Shown here piece after piece: positions 13,818 to 22,447 of a stretch of DNA of 22,584 nt (positions within the stretch are counted from its first letter, which is position 1; each line of letters starts with the position of its first letter). The stretch is from NCBI GenBank assembly GCA_963976395.1, contig CAXBLG010000052.1, positions 1 through 22,584 of the forward strand. The letters run 5' to 3'. The position numbers and the translations under genes are program-made. The stretch is from UBA11612 sp963976395. GTDB taxonomy: Bacteria; Pseudomonadota; Alphaproteobacteria; Rhodospirillales; Rhodospirillaceae. The notes below the pieces were generated by a model, which saw only the letters and a program-made list of their open reading frames with translations, was not told the DNA's origin and made no database searches.

Positions 13818-15899
13818 ATGAGTATTGATACCCCCCTCGAGCGTTACCGTAACATCGGCATCATGGCGCACATTGACGCCGGAAAGACGACGACGACGGA
13901 GCGCGTTCTGTATTACACCGGCCGTTCGCACAAGATCGGCGAAGTTCATGACGGCAATGCCACCATGGACTGGATGGAGCAGGAACAAGAGCGCGGGATC
14001 ACGATTACGTCTGCGGCGACGACCTGTTTCTGGAAAGATCATCGCGTCAATATTATCGACACTCCTGGTCACGTTGACTTCACCATTGAGGTCGAGCGCT
14101 CGTTACGTGTTCTCGATGGCGCTTGTGCCGTTTTTGATGCTGTCGCCGGCGTTGAGCCGCAGTCCGAGACAGTGTGGCGTCAGGCCGACAAATACATGGT
14201 GCCGCGTATCTGTTTTGTAAACAAAATGGACCGCATGGGCGCTAATTTCGAGCGTTGCGTCGAGATGATTAAGGACCGTTTGGGCGCTCGTCCGTTGGTC
14301 ATTAACTTCCCGATCGGTTCAGAGGCTGATTTTAAGGGCGTTGTCGATCTAGTGACCATGAAGGCGCTGGTTTGGCAGGGCGAAGACCTGGGCGCTGCGT
14401 TCGATGAATTAGAAATTCCGGCCGATCTGAAAGATAAGGCGGCCGAGTTGCGGCACGCTCTTTTGGAAGCGGCTGTCGAGATGGACGACGCTGCGATGGA
14501 AGCCTACCTCGAAGGCAACGAGCCTGATGTGGATACGCTCCGCCGCTGCATTCGTAAGGGGACAATCGACGAGAAGTTTGTGCCTGTTGTCTGCGGCTCC
14601 GCTTTTAAGAACAAGGGTGTGCAGCCGTTCCTGGACGCTGTCGTGTACTACCTGCCGTCACCGCTCGATCTTCCGCCGGTAAAGGCTTTGGTGCCTGGTA
14701 AGGAAGACGAGGAAGTTACGCGTGATTGTAAGCCTGATTCGCCGTTTTCGGCGTTGGCTTTTAAAATCATGAACGATCCGTTTGTGGGCTCTCTAACGTT
14801 CATTCGTATTTATTCGGGCCGCCTTGAGAGCGGGTCGGGTGTGTTGAATACGGTGAAAGACAAGAAAGAGCGCATCGGCCGTATGTTGCTCATGCATGCC
14901 AACAACCGCGAAGAGATCAAGGTTGCGACGTGTGGCGATATCGTGGCGTTGGTTGGCATGAAGGACACGACAACAGGGGATACCCTGAGTGATCCCTTTA
15001 AGCCGGTGATCTTGGAGCGTATGGAATTTCCCGATCCCGTCATCGAAGTGGCGGTTGAGCCGAAGACGAAGTCCGACGTCGAGAAAATGGGTGTCGCTTT
15101 GTCCCGTTTGGCAGCTGAGGATCCTTCGTTCCGTGTAGCTTCCGACCCTGAGAGTGGTCAGACCATTATTAAAGGCATGGGCGAGCTGCATCTTGAAATT
15201 CTAGTCGACCGGATGCGCCGCGAATTTAAAGTCGAGGCCGACGTTGGCGCGCCGCAGGTGGCATACCGCGAGACAATCTCTAAAAAGCACGATGTCGATT
15301 ACACCCATAAGAAGCAATCGGGTGGTTCTGGTCAGTACGCGCGGGTCAAGATTACTTTTGAACCCCTTGAGCCAGGTTCGGGATATGTTTTTGAGAATAA
15401 GGTTGTCGGTGGTTCGGTTCCGAAGGAATACATTCCGGGTGTGACGAAGGGTCTTCAATCTGCGCTGGAAAGCGGCGTTATCGCAGGATTCCCGGTCACC
15501 GACTTGAAAGCGACGTTGTACGACGGTGCTTATCACGATGTTGACTCTTCGGCTCTGGCTTTCGAAATCGCCGGTCGTGCGTCCGTACGTGAAGGTTTGC
15601 CGTTAGCAGGCCCGAAGCTTTTGGAACCTGTCATGAAGGTCGAGGTGGTGACACCGGAAGACTACATGGGTGATATCATCGGCGATTTGAACAGTCGTCG
15701 TGGCCAAGTGGGTGGTATGGATCAGCGCGGCAATGCGCGTGTGATTAGCGCCATGGTTCCGCTGGCTAATATGTTCGGTTACGTCAATACATTGCGGTCC
15801 ATGAGTCAGGGCCGCGCGCAATTCACCATGCATTTTGATCATTATGAGCAAGTGCCGAGTAACGTGTCGGATGAGATTCGCGCCAAGATGGCCGGGTAA
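13818..15899 (+). CDS. fusA: Elongation factor G
   Basis: EF-G is the GTPase that moves tRNA and mRNA through the ribosome after peptide bond formation and helps RRF split ribosomes. The 693-residue, five-domain protein is of standard length. GTPase motifs are AHIDAGKTTTT (17-27), the switch I segment with RGITITSAATT (about 59-69), DTPGHVDF (about 87-94), NKMDR (about 141-145) and GSAF near residue 259. Domain IV, which enters the decoding site, and domain V are both intact to the C-terminus. The Shine-Dalgarno is weak (AAAGAA upstream of ATG 13818). It lies 31 bp after rpsG and 45 bp before tuf, the standard str order. No residue of the fusidic acid pocket stands out as altered on reading. 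Confidence 0.99.
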   Translation: MSIDTPLERYRNIGIMAHIDAGKTTTTERVLYYTGRSHKIGEVHDGNATMDWMEQEQERGITITSAATTCFWKDHRVNIIDTPGHVDFTIEVERSLRVLDGACAVFDAVAGVEPQSETVWRQADKYMVPRICFVNKMDRMGANFERCVEMIKDRLGARPLVINFPIGSEADFKGVVDLVTMKALVWQGEDLGAAFDELEIPADLKDKAAELRHALLEAAVEMDDAAMEAYLEGNEPDVDTLRRCIRKGTIDEKFVPVVCGSAFKNKGVQPFLDAVVYYLPSPLDLPPVKALVPGKEDEEVTRDCKPDSPFSALAFKIMNDPFVGSLTFIRIYSGRLESGSGVLNTVKDKKERIGRMLLMHANNREEIKVATCGDIVALVGMKDTTTGDTLSDPFKPVILERMEFPDPVIEVAVEPKTKSDVEKMGVALSRLAAEDPSFRVASDPESGQTIIKGMGELHLEILVDRMRREFKVEADVGAPQVAYRETISKKHDVDYTHKKQSGGSGQYARVKITFEPLEPGSGYVFENKVVGGSVPKEYIPGVTKGLQSALESGVIAGFPVTDLKATLYDGAYHDVDSSALAFEIAGRASVREGLPLAGPKLLEPVMKVEVVTPEDYMGDIIGDLNSRRGQVGGMDQRGNARVISAMVPLANMFGYVNTLRSMSQGRAQFTMHFDHYEQVPSNVSDEIRAKMAG

Positions 15900-15944
15900 T
15901 ATTCGTAGCATAGGTCGCAACCTCCCAATCAACGGAGCGAGATA

Positions 15945-17135
<1,191 letters not shown>

Positions 17136-17148
17136 CGAAAAGGTATTA

Positions 17149-17185
17149 AGCGGCATTCACCATTTGGGTGAATGCCGCTCATTTT
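17149..17185 (+). terminator. 12-bp perfect hairpin between tuf and rpsJ
   Basis: GCGGCATTCACC (17150-17161) pairs perfectly with GGTGAATGCCGC (17167-17178) around a 5-nt loop, and A17149/T17179 adds a pair. A short T-rich tail (17182-17185) follows after a few bases, directly before the rpsJ Shine-Dalgarno AGGA (17186-17189). It could be a partial terminator marking the str/S10 operon boundary, or a hairpin limiting rpsJ translation. The full-length S10 leader of E. coli (about 170 nt) cannot fit in this 61-bp gap. Confidence 0.6.
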
Positions 17186-17196
17186 AGGAATAGGCC

Positions 17197-17508
17197 ATGG
17201 TCGATAACCAAAACATCCGCATACGCTTGAAAGCGTTTGATCATCGTGTGCTCGATCAATCCACTAAGGAAATCGTAGGCACCGCCAAACGTACAGGCGC
17301 GCAAGTGCGCGGACCTATTCCTTTGCCGACACGTATCGAAAAGTTCACGGTAAACCGTTCACCGCACGTTGATAAAAAGTCGCGTGAACAATTTGAAATC
17401 CGTACTCATCGCCGCCTTCTTGATATCGTCGATCCGACACCGCAAACCGTGGACGCGCTTATGAAGCTCGACCTCGCTGCTGGTGTTGACGTCGAAATCA
17501 AGTTGTAA
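17197..17508 (+). CDS. rpsJ: 30S ribosomal protein S10
   Basis: S10 is a 30S head protein and, as NusE, a partner of NusB and NusG in antitermination and transcription-translation coupling. The 103 residues match the family. The N-terminus MVDNQNIRIRLKAFDHRVLD and the long-loop segment GPIPLPTRIEKFTVNRSPHV (about 39-58) are conserved. AGGA stands just before the ATG at 17197. It opens the S10 operon, with rplC 27 bp downstream. Its partner NusG is encoded near the start of the window. Confidence 0.98.
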   Translation: MVDNQNIRIRLKAFDHRVLDQSTKEIVGTAKRTGAQVRGPIPLPTRIEKFTVNRSPHVDKKSREQFEIRTHRRLLDIVDPTPQTVDALMKLDLAAGVDVEIKL

Positions 17509-17535
17509 GCCTGGCTGCTCGCGAAGGTTGGACAA

Positions 17536-18297
17536 ATGCGTTCCGGTTTAGTTGCTCAGAAAATAGGGATGACCCGCGTGTTTAACGCGGAGGGTAATCA
17601 TGTGCCTGTCACCGTTCTCCAGGTTGACGACGCGCAGGTTGTAGCTCAGCGCACCCAAGAGAAAGACGGTTACACCGCCATTCAAATTGGTGTGGGCGTT
17701 CGCAAGGCCTCGCGCACAAATAAGGCGCTTAAAGGTCACTATGCGAAAGCCAATGTGGAGCCCAAGCGCAAGCTTGTTGAGTTTCGCGTTGATGCGGACA
17801 AATTGGTAGATGTGGGCGCGGTATTTGCGCCGTCTCACTTCCTGGCTGGTCAGTTCGTCGATGTGACGGGCACGACGATCGGTAAAGGTTTTGCGGGCGC
17901 CATGAAGCGCTGGAACTTTGCCGGTCTTGAAGCCACTCACGGCGTCTCGGTCTCTCACCGCTCGCATGGCTCGACCGGTCAGCGTCAGGACCCGGGCAAG
18001 GTGTTTAAAGGTAAGAAGATGGCCGGCCATTTAGGCCAGGAACGCGTTACCATTCAAAACCTTGAAATCGTTTCAGTCGATGACGACAAAGGCTTCATTT
18101 TTGTGAAGGGCGCCGTGCCCGGCCACGATGGCGGTTATGTTCTGGTGAACGATGCCGTGAAACGCGCGATGCCGAAAGATTTGCCGCTGCCTGCGGGATT
18201 GAAGGCCGATAAGGCTGCAAAGCCGGCGGCTCCTGCGGAAAGCACCGAAAACACCGAGAACACTGAAAGCGCCGAGAGCGCCGAGAAGGGCGAATAG
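17536..18297 (+). CDS. rplC: 50S ribosomal protein L3 with repeat-bearing C-terminal tail
   Basis: L3 binds 23S rRNA early in 50S assembly and sends an extended loop towards the peptidyl transferase centre. The N-terminus MRSGLVAQKIGMTRVF and the loop containing GQRQDPGKVFKGKKMAGHLG (148-167) are conserved; the glutamine in this loop is the one methylated by PrmB in E. coli. The core ends near residue 215. A low-complexity tail follows, to 253: Lys/Ala/Pro-rich, then five three-residue units (TEN, TEN, TES, AES, AEK) encoded by 9-bp tandem repeats at 18244-18288. E. coli L3 has 209 residues. Alphaproteobacterial L3 proteins often carry variable tails, so this is an extension, not a fusion to a known domain. 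rplD starts 2 bp after the stop. Confidence 0.97.
   Translation: MRSGLVAQKIGMTRVFNAEGNHVPVTVLQVDDAQVVAQRTQEKDGYTAIQIGVGVRKASRTNKALKGHYAKANVEPKRKLVEFRVDADKLVDVGAVFAPSHFLAGQFVDVTGTTIGKGFAGAMKRWNFAGLEATHGVSVSHRSHGSTGQRQDPGKVFKGKKMAGHLGQERVTIQNLEIVSVDDDKGFIFVKGAVPGHDGGYVLVNDAVKRAMPKDLPLPAGLKADKAAKPAAPAESTENTENTESAESAEKGE
18244..18288 (+). repeat. 9-bp tandem repeat in the rplC 3' end
   Basis: Five in-frame 9-bp units (ACCGAAAAC, ACCGAGAAC, ACTGAAAGC, GCCGAGAGC, GCCGAGAAG) encode TEN-TEN-TES-AES-AEK at the L3 C-terminus. The units are degenerate mostly at third positions, suggesting an old expansion kept in frame by selection or tolerance of a disordered acidic tail. Confidence 0.8.
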
Positions 18298-18299
18298 CA

Positions 18300-18920
18300 A
18301 TGAAGTGCGACGTCATAAATCTCGATAAGAAGAACGTCGGCTCGGTCGAGCTGCTGGACAGTGTGTTCGGCCTCGAGGTGCGCGGCGATATTCTTCACCG
18401 TATGGTGCGTTGGCAATTGGCGAAGCGTCAGGCCGGTACGCATAAAACTAAAGGCATCAGCGAAATCAGCGGCACATCGAAAAAGCCGTTTCGTCAAAAG
18501 GGCACAGGTTCCGCTCGCCAGGGTTCGTTGCGTGCGCCGCATATGCGCGGTGGCGCAGTAATCTTCGGGCCGGTCGTGCGCAGCCATGCTCATGATTTGC
18601 CGAAAAAGTTTCGTAGCCTGGGTTTGAAGACGGCTTTGTCGTCAAAGGCCAAAGACGGCAAGTTGGTGATTTTGGATGGTACGTCGGTTAAAGACGGCAA
18701 AACCAAGTCTCTGATTGCGCAACTTAAGACGCTGGGCTGGACATCGGCTCTTATCATTGACGGTGCGCAGGTGGATGAGTCCTTCGCGCGTGCCGCCCGC
18801 AACGTTCCGGGTGTTGACGTGCTGCCGAGCCAAGGCATGAACGTTTATGACATTCTTCGTCGCGATACGCTGGTTTTGACTAAAGCCGCAGTTGAGAAAC
18901 TCGAGGAGCGGTTCAAATGA
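18300..18920 (+). CDS. rplD: 50S ribosomal protein L4
   Basis: L4 is an early-assembly protein whose loop lines the peptide exit tunnel next to L22. The 206-residue product has the tunnel-loop segment KKPFRQKGTGSARQGSLRAP (about 61-80), which holds the positions linked to macrolide resistance elsewhere, all wild-type-like. The start is ATG 18300, using GAGAAGG inside the end of rplC as its ribosome-binding site. The N-terminus (MKCDVINLDKKNVG) is typical for alphaproteobacteria. It overlaps rplW by the ATGA tetranucleotide (18917-18920), indicating coupled translation. E. coli L4 represses the S10 operon through the rpsJ leader; no such leader can fit here, so that control is not expected in the same form. 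Confidence 0.98.
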   Translation: MKCDVINLDKKNVGSVELLDSVFGLEVRGDILHRMVRWQLAKRQAGTHKTKGISEISGTSKKPFRQKGTGSARQGSLRAPHMRGGAVIFGPVVRSHAHDLPKKFRSLGLKTALSSKAKDGKLVILDGTSVKDGKTKSLIAQLKTLGWTSALIIDGAQVDESFARAARNVPGVDVLPSQGMNVYDILRRDTLVLTKAAVEKLEERFK

Positions 18921-19234
18921 GCAAGCAGGATAAAACCAGCGCGGTAGAGGCGGATCTGTACGACGTGATCAAATCGCCTCTTATCACTGAAAAGGCGACG
19001 ATGGCCTCTGAACACAATCAGTTCAGTTTTCGTGTGCCGATAAAGGCGACGAAGCCACAGATTAAGAAAGCGATCGAATTTTTGTTCAAGGTTGACGTTA
19101 AGGCCGTGAACACCTCGATCACGCAAGGCAAGGTGAAGATGTTCCGCGGCAAATTGGGCGTGCGGAGCAATACTAAAAAAGCGATCGTGACATTGGCCGA
19201 AGGCCAGTCGATCGATGTGACTACGGGACTCTAA
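18917..19234 (+). CDS. rplW: 50S ribosomal protein L23
   Basis: L23 surrounds the peptide tunnel exit and is the docking site for trigger factor and SRP. The 105 residues include the conserved start of the fold, DVIKSPLITEKAT (about 16-28), and the KKAIEFLFKVDVKAVNT helix-strand unit (about 50-66). A short acidic N-terminal extension precedes the core. The ATG at 18917 overlaps the rplD stop as ATGA, so it is translated by coupling. rplB starts 3 bp after the stop. Confidence 0.97.
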   Translation: MSKQDKTSAVEADLYDVIKSPLITEKATMASEHNQFSFRVPIKATKPQIKKAIEFLFKVDVKAVNTSITQGKVKMFRGKLGVRSNTKKAIVTLAEGQSIDVTTGL

Positions 19235-19237
19235 GTC

Positions 19238-20080
19238 ATGGCGTTAAAAACATTTAATCCTGTTACGCCCTCGTTACGCGGCACCGTATTGGTGTCTCGC
19301 GGAGATCTGCACAAGGGCAAGCCCGTTAAAACTTTGACGCAGGGCATGCACTCGACAGGCGGGCGTAACAATCAAGGTCGAACCACCAGCCGGTTTATGG
19401 GGGGTGGTCACAAGCGCCGCTATCGTATGGTGGATTTCAAGCGCAAGAAACGCGACATGCCGGCCGTTGTGGAGCGGTTAGAATACGATCCGTACCGCAC
19501 GGCATTTATTGCGCTCATCAAGTACGAAGACGGCGAATTGTCCTACATCTTGGCGCCGCAGCGTATGAAGGCGGGTGATACGATTATCTCTGCCGAACGC
19601 GCTGACGTGAAGCCGGGAAATGCGATGCCGCTGAAGAACATACCGGTTGGCACCATTGTTCATAACGTTGAACTCAAGATTGGTCGTGGTGGACAGATGG
19701 CTCGGTCGGCGGGCTGTTATGCGCAGCTGGTCGGTAAAGACTCTGGCTACGCGCAGTTACGCGTCTCTTCCGGCGAAGTGCGTTTGGTTCGTGCCGAATG
19801 CATGGCAACCGTGGGTGCGGTATCTAACCCCGACAACCAGAACATCAAGATCGGTAAGGCGGGACGTAACCGCTGGCTCGGACGCCGTCCGCATAACCGC
19901 GGCGTTGTGATGAACCCGGTCGATCACCCGCATGGTGGTGGTGAGGGGCGGACGTCCGGTGGTCGTCATCCGGTTACTCCGTGGGGTAAGCCCACGAAGG
20001 GTAAACGGACCCGCAATAACAAGCGGACCCAGAATTTGATTATGCGTAGCCGTCATTTGGCTAAGAAGAAAAAAGCGTAA
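19238..20080 (+). CDS. rplB: 50S ribosomal protein L2
   Basis: L2 is a highly conserved 23S rRNA-binding protein needed for subunit joining and for the peptidyl transferase region. The 280 residues match the family length. The N-terminal OB-like part contains GRNNQGRTTSRFMGGGHKR (about 43-61). The C-terminal part carries MNPVDHPHGGGEGR (225-238), with H230 equivalent to the histidine (H229) reported as critical in E. coli. The C-terminal basic tail (RNNKRTQNLIMRSRHLAKKK) is intact. It follows rplW by 3 bp and precedes rpsS by 40 bp. Confidence 0.99.
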   Translation: MALKTFNPVTPSLRGTVLVSRGDLHKGKPVKTLTQGMHSTGGRNNQGRTTSRFMGGGHKRRYRMVDFKRKKRDMPAVVERLEYDPYRTAFIALIKYEDGELSYILAPQRMKAGDTIISAERADVKPGNAMPLKNIPVGTIVHNVELKIGRGGQMARSAGCYAQLVGKDSGYAQLRVSSGEVRLVRAECMATVGAVSNPDNQNIKIGKAGRNRWLGRRPHNRGVVMNPVDHPHGGGEGRTSGGRHPVTPWGKPTKGKRTRNNKRTQNLIMRSRHLAKKKKA

Positions 20081-20120
20081 GTAAAAGCTCAAGTCGAGCT
20101 TTAGAAAACGGAGATTGAAC

Positions 20121-20405
20121 GTGGCACGTTCTGTATGGAAAGGCCCCTTTGTCGATGGTTACCTCCTGAAAAAGGCGGAAACCTCGCGGCAATCGGGACG
20201 CAACGAAGTGATCAAGATCTGGTCAAGACGTTCGACCATTTTGCCGCAATTTGTCGGCCTCACTTTTGGCGTCCACAACGGCAAAAAGCACATCCCAGTT
20301 ATGGTGACCGAGAACATGATCGGCCACAAATTCGGTGAATTTGCTCCGAGCCGGACGTTTCACGGCCATTCCGGCGATAAAAAAGTCGCCGGGAAGAAAG
20401 GCTAA
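20121..20405 (+). CDS. rpsS: 30S ribosomal protein S19
   Basis: S19 binds the 16S rRNA head with S13 and contacts the A-site finger. I chose the GTG at 20121, giving the family-standard M-ARSVWKGPFVDGYLLKKAE start and a 94-residue protein. GGAG lies about seven bases upstream. An in-frame TTG at 20115 would add only two residues and overlaps the spacer poorly. The GRNEVIKIWSRRSTILPQFV and GEFAPSRTFHGH segments (towards the C-terminus) are conserved. It is followed by rplV after 3 bp. Confidence 0.96.
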   Translation: MARSVWKGPFVDGYLLKKAETSRQSGRNEVIKIWSRRSTILPQFVGLTFGVHNGKKHIPVMVTENMIGHKFGEFAPSRTFHGHSGDKKVAGKKG

Positions 20406-20408
20406 GTC

Positions 20409-20789
20409 ATGAGTAAGAAGGCAACGCCACGTCGTTTGGACGATACGGAAGCCAGGGCTTTTTCTCGCTCTATACGGGTGAGCCCGCGCAAGCTGAACCT
20501 TGTTGCGCAGTTGATCCGCGGCAAGAAGGCTGAGACCGCGCTTGCGGATCTGACTTTTTCCCCGCGGCGTATTGCCCGCGAAGTAAAGCGTGTTTTGGAA
20601 TCGGCGATCGCGAATGCCGAGAACAACCATCAACTCGATGTTGACCAGTTGGTCGTGAGCGAAGCCTTCGTCGGCAAGGCTCTGGTTATGAAGCGTTGGC
20701 GCCCTCGGGCCCGCGGACGCGTCGGTGCCATTCGCAAGCCGTTTAGTAATCTTACGATCGTCGTTCGTGAGAAAAGGGAGACTGCCTAA
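20409..20789 (+). CDS. rplV: 50S ribosomal protein L22
   Basis: L22 crosses the 50S subunit and its long beta-hairpin lines the exit tunnel opposite L4. The 126 residues contain the VSPRKLNLVAQLIRGKKAE segment (about 24-42) and the hairpin KRWRPRARGRVGAIRKPFSN (about 96-115), whose tip residues are linked to macrolide resistance in other bacteria and look unaltered. The ATG at 20409 gives a slightly extended N-terminus. The stop overlaps the rpsC start by one base (TAATG), so translation is coupled. Confidence 0.97.
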   Translation: MSKKATPRRLDDTEARAFSRSIRVSPRKLNLVAQLIRGKKAETALADLTFSPRRIAREVKRVLESAIANAENNHQLDVDQLVVSEAFVGKALVMKRWRPRARGRVGAIRKPFSNLTIVVREKRETA

Positions 20790-21469
20790 TGGGTCAGAAG
20801 GTCAATCCGATTGGGCTTCGGCTCGGTATCAACCGGACGTGGGATTCTAGATGGTATGCTGCAGGCCGCAACTACGGCACGTTGCTCCACGAAGATTTCG
20901 AGATTCGTGCGTATTTGAAGAAGCGTTTGGCCCAGGCCGGCATTTCTCGCATCATTATTGAACGTCCTGCGAAAAAAGCACGGGTAACGATTCATACGGC
21001 GCGTCCGGGTGTGGTCATTGGTAAGAAGGGTGCGGACATCGAAGTGATCCGCAAGGATCTTCAGAAAATGACCGGCAACGAAGTTCATCTCAACATTGTT
21101 GAGATCCGCAAGCCGGAAATTGATGCGCAGCTGGTGTCCGAAAATATTGCCCAGCAACTAGAGCGACGGGTCGCGTTCCGCCGTGCCATGAAGCGCGCTG
21201 TTCAGTCAGCGATGCGTCTTGGAGCGGAAGGCATCAAGATCACCTGTTCCGGTCGTTTGGGCGGTGCTGAAATTGCGCGCACCGAGTGGTACCGCGAAGG
21301 CCGTGTGCCGCTGCATACACTGCGCGCCGACGTGGATTACGGCGAAGCATCGGCGAAGACGACCTACGGCATCTGCGGTGTGAAAGTTTGGATCTTTAAG
21401 GGCGAGATCCTGGAGCACGATCCCATGGCGCAAGACAAGCGCGCCGGAGATCAGGGCGCCCGTCCTTAA
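20789..21469 (+). CDS. rpsC: 30S ribosomal protein S3
   Basis: S3 lies at the mRNA entry channel and has helicase-like unwinding and mRNA-binding roles with S4 and S5. The 226-residue protein begins with the invariant MGQKVNPIGLRLGI. A KH domain follows, with the GXXG motif in VVIGKKGADIEVI (about 73-85), and then the C-terminal domain with LGGAEIARTEWYREGRVPLH (about 156-175). The start codon overlaps the rplV stop by one base. After it comes a 67-bp spacer with an 8-bp hairpin before rplP, the largest gap inside the S10 operon here. Confidence 0.98.
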   Translation: MGQKVNPIGLRLGINRTWDSRWYAAGRNYGTLLHEDFEIRAYLKKRLAQAGISRIIIERPAKKARVTIHTARPGVVIGKKGADIEVIRKDLQKMTGNEVHLNIVEIRKPEIDAQLVSENIAQQLERRVAFRRAMKRAVQSAMRLGAEGIKITCSGRLGGAEIARTEWYREGRVPLHTLRADVDYGEASAKTTYGICGVKVWIFKGEILEHDPMAQDKRAGDQGARP

Positions 21470-21493
21470 GTACGGAAAAACCTAATTTAGTGG

Positions 21494-21512
21494 CAGCGCC
21501 CGCAGGGCGCTG
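21494..21512 (+). promoter_or_regulatory. 8-bp hairpin in the rpsC-rplP spacer
   Basis: CAGCGCCC (21494-21501) pairs perfectly with GGGCGCTG (21505-21512) around a 3-nt loop. It is not followed by a U-run, so it is not an intrinsic terminator. It lies 24 bases before the rplP ATG in an otherwise tightly spaced operon. It may stabilise or process the mRNA, or moderate rplP initiation. Confidence 0.4.
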
Positions 21513-21536
21513 TGATGGAAGCGGATAGACGACATC

Positions 21537-21950
21537 ATGTTGCAACCGAAGCGCACAAAATACCGCAAGGCCTTTAAGGGCCGTATTCATGGCAATGCCA
21601 GAGGCGGAACGGTCTTGAATTTCGGATCGTTCGGTTTGAAGGCCTTGGAGCCCGAACGCGTGACCGCGCGTCAGATCGAAGCGGCTCGCCGTGCACTGAC
21701 TCGCTACATGAAGCGCCAGGGCCGTGTATGGATCCGCATTTTCCCGGATCTTCCGGTGTCTAAGAAACCGGCCGAAGTGCGGCAGGGTAAGGGTAAGGGC
21801 AGCGTCGAATATTGGGTGTGCCGGGTGAAGCCGGGCCGCATCATGTTTGAAGTGGACGGCGTATCGGCAGAGATGGCGCGCGAAGGTTTTGCGCTGGCGG
21901 CGGCAAAGTTGCCCATCAAAACCAAAGTCGTGACCCGGATCGGAGGCTAA
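21537..21950 (+). CDS. rplP: 50S ribosomal protein L16
   Basis: L16 is a late-assembly 50S protein that helps position tRNA in the A site near the peptidyl transferase centre. The 137 residues match the family. The start MLQPKRTKYRKAFKGR is canonical. RQIEAARRALTRYMKRQGRV (about 45-64) and the GKGKGSVEYWVCRVKPGRIM region (about 83-102) are conserved; the arginine hydroxylated in E. coli lies in the latter part of the protein. A GGA-rich stretch near 21523 is a modest ribosome-binding site. rpmC begins one base after the stop. Confidence 0.98.
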   Translation: MLQPKRTKYRKAFKGRIHGNARGGTVLNFGSFGLKALEPERVTARQIEAARRALTRYMKRQGRVWIRIFPDLPVSKKPAEVRQGKGKGSVEYWVCRVKPGRIMFEVDGVSAEMAREGFALAAAKLPIKTKVVTRIGG

Positions 21951-21951
21951 G

Positions 21952-22155
21952 ATGAGCGACGCAAATGAAATGCGGGCCAAGAACTCGGACGAGCTGGAAG
22001 GTCAGCTTGGCGATTTGAAGAAAGAGCAGTTTAACCTGCGCTTTCAACAAGCGTCCGGACAACTCACAGATACGGCTCAGTTTCGCCGTGTGCGCCGGAA
22101 TATTGCGCGGATAAGGACGATCTTGCGCGAACGCCGCGATGGCGCGGCATCGTAA
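21952..22155 (+). CDS. rpmC: 50S ribosomal protein L29
   Basis: L29 is a small two-helix protein next to L23 at the tunnel exit, contributing to the trigger factor docking area. The 67 residues match. The L29 core is visible as ELEGQLGDLKKEQFNLRFQQ (about 14-33) and then the second helix with RRVRRNIARIRTILRER (about 45-61). GGAGG in the end of rplP serves as its Shine-Dalgarno, and the gap to rplP is one base, so translation is coupled. rpsQ follows after 21 bp. Confidence 0.97.
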   Translation: MSDANEMRAKNSDELEGQLGDLKKEQFNLRFQQASGQLTDTAQFRRVRRNIARIRTILRERRDGAAS

Positions 22156-22176
22156 GCAGGACGAGAGGACACAGGT

Positions 22177-22416
22177 ATGCCTAAGCGGATTCTTCAGGGT
22201 GTTGTCGTCAGCGACAAGCAGGACAAGACCATTGTTGTGCGGGTAGAGCGGCGGATGCGGCACCCGATCTATAAGAAGTTTATTCGGCGCAGTAAGAAAT
22301 TCGCGGCCCATGATGAGGGCAACACCGTGAAGGTGGGGGATATCGTGCGTATCCGCGAGTGCGCGCCGATTTCTAAAAATAAGACGTGGGAATTGGTCAC
22401 GGACCAACCTAAGTAA
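22177..22416 (+). CDS. rpsQ: 30S ribosomal protein S17
   Basis: S17 is a primary 16S rRNA-binding protein with an OB fold. The 79-residue product starts MPKRILQGVVVSDKQDKTIV. The conserved VRVERRMRHPIYKKFIRRSK strand-loop (about 22-41) and the GDIVRIRECAPISKNKTWEL C-terminal segment (about 54-73) are intact. GAGAGGA lies before the ATG. rplN follows after 31 bp. Confidence 0.97.
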   Translation: MPKRILQGVVVSDKQDKTIVVRVERRMRHPIYKKFIRRSKKFAAHDEGNTVKVGDIVRIRECAPISKNKTWELVTDQPK

Positions 22417-22447
22417 CCCGCTGTTTGTGACCTAAGGACGTAATGTC

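Noticed and set aside
20115..20120. TTG start two codons upstream for rpsS
   Set aside because: The GTG at 20121 gives the family-standard N-terminus with better Shine-Dalgarno spacing.
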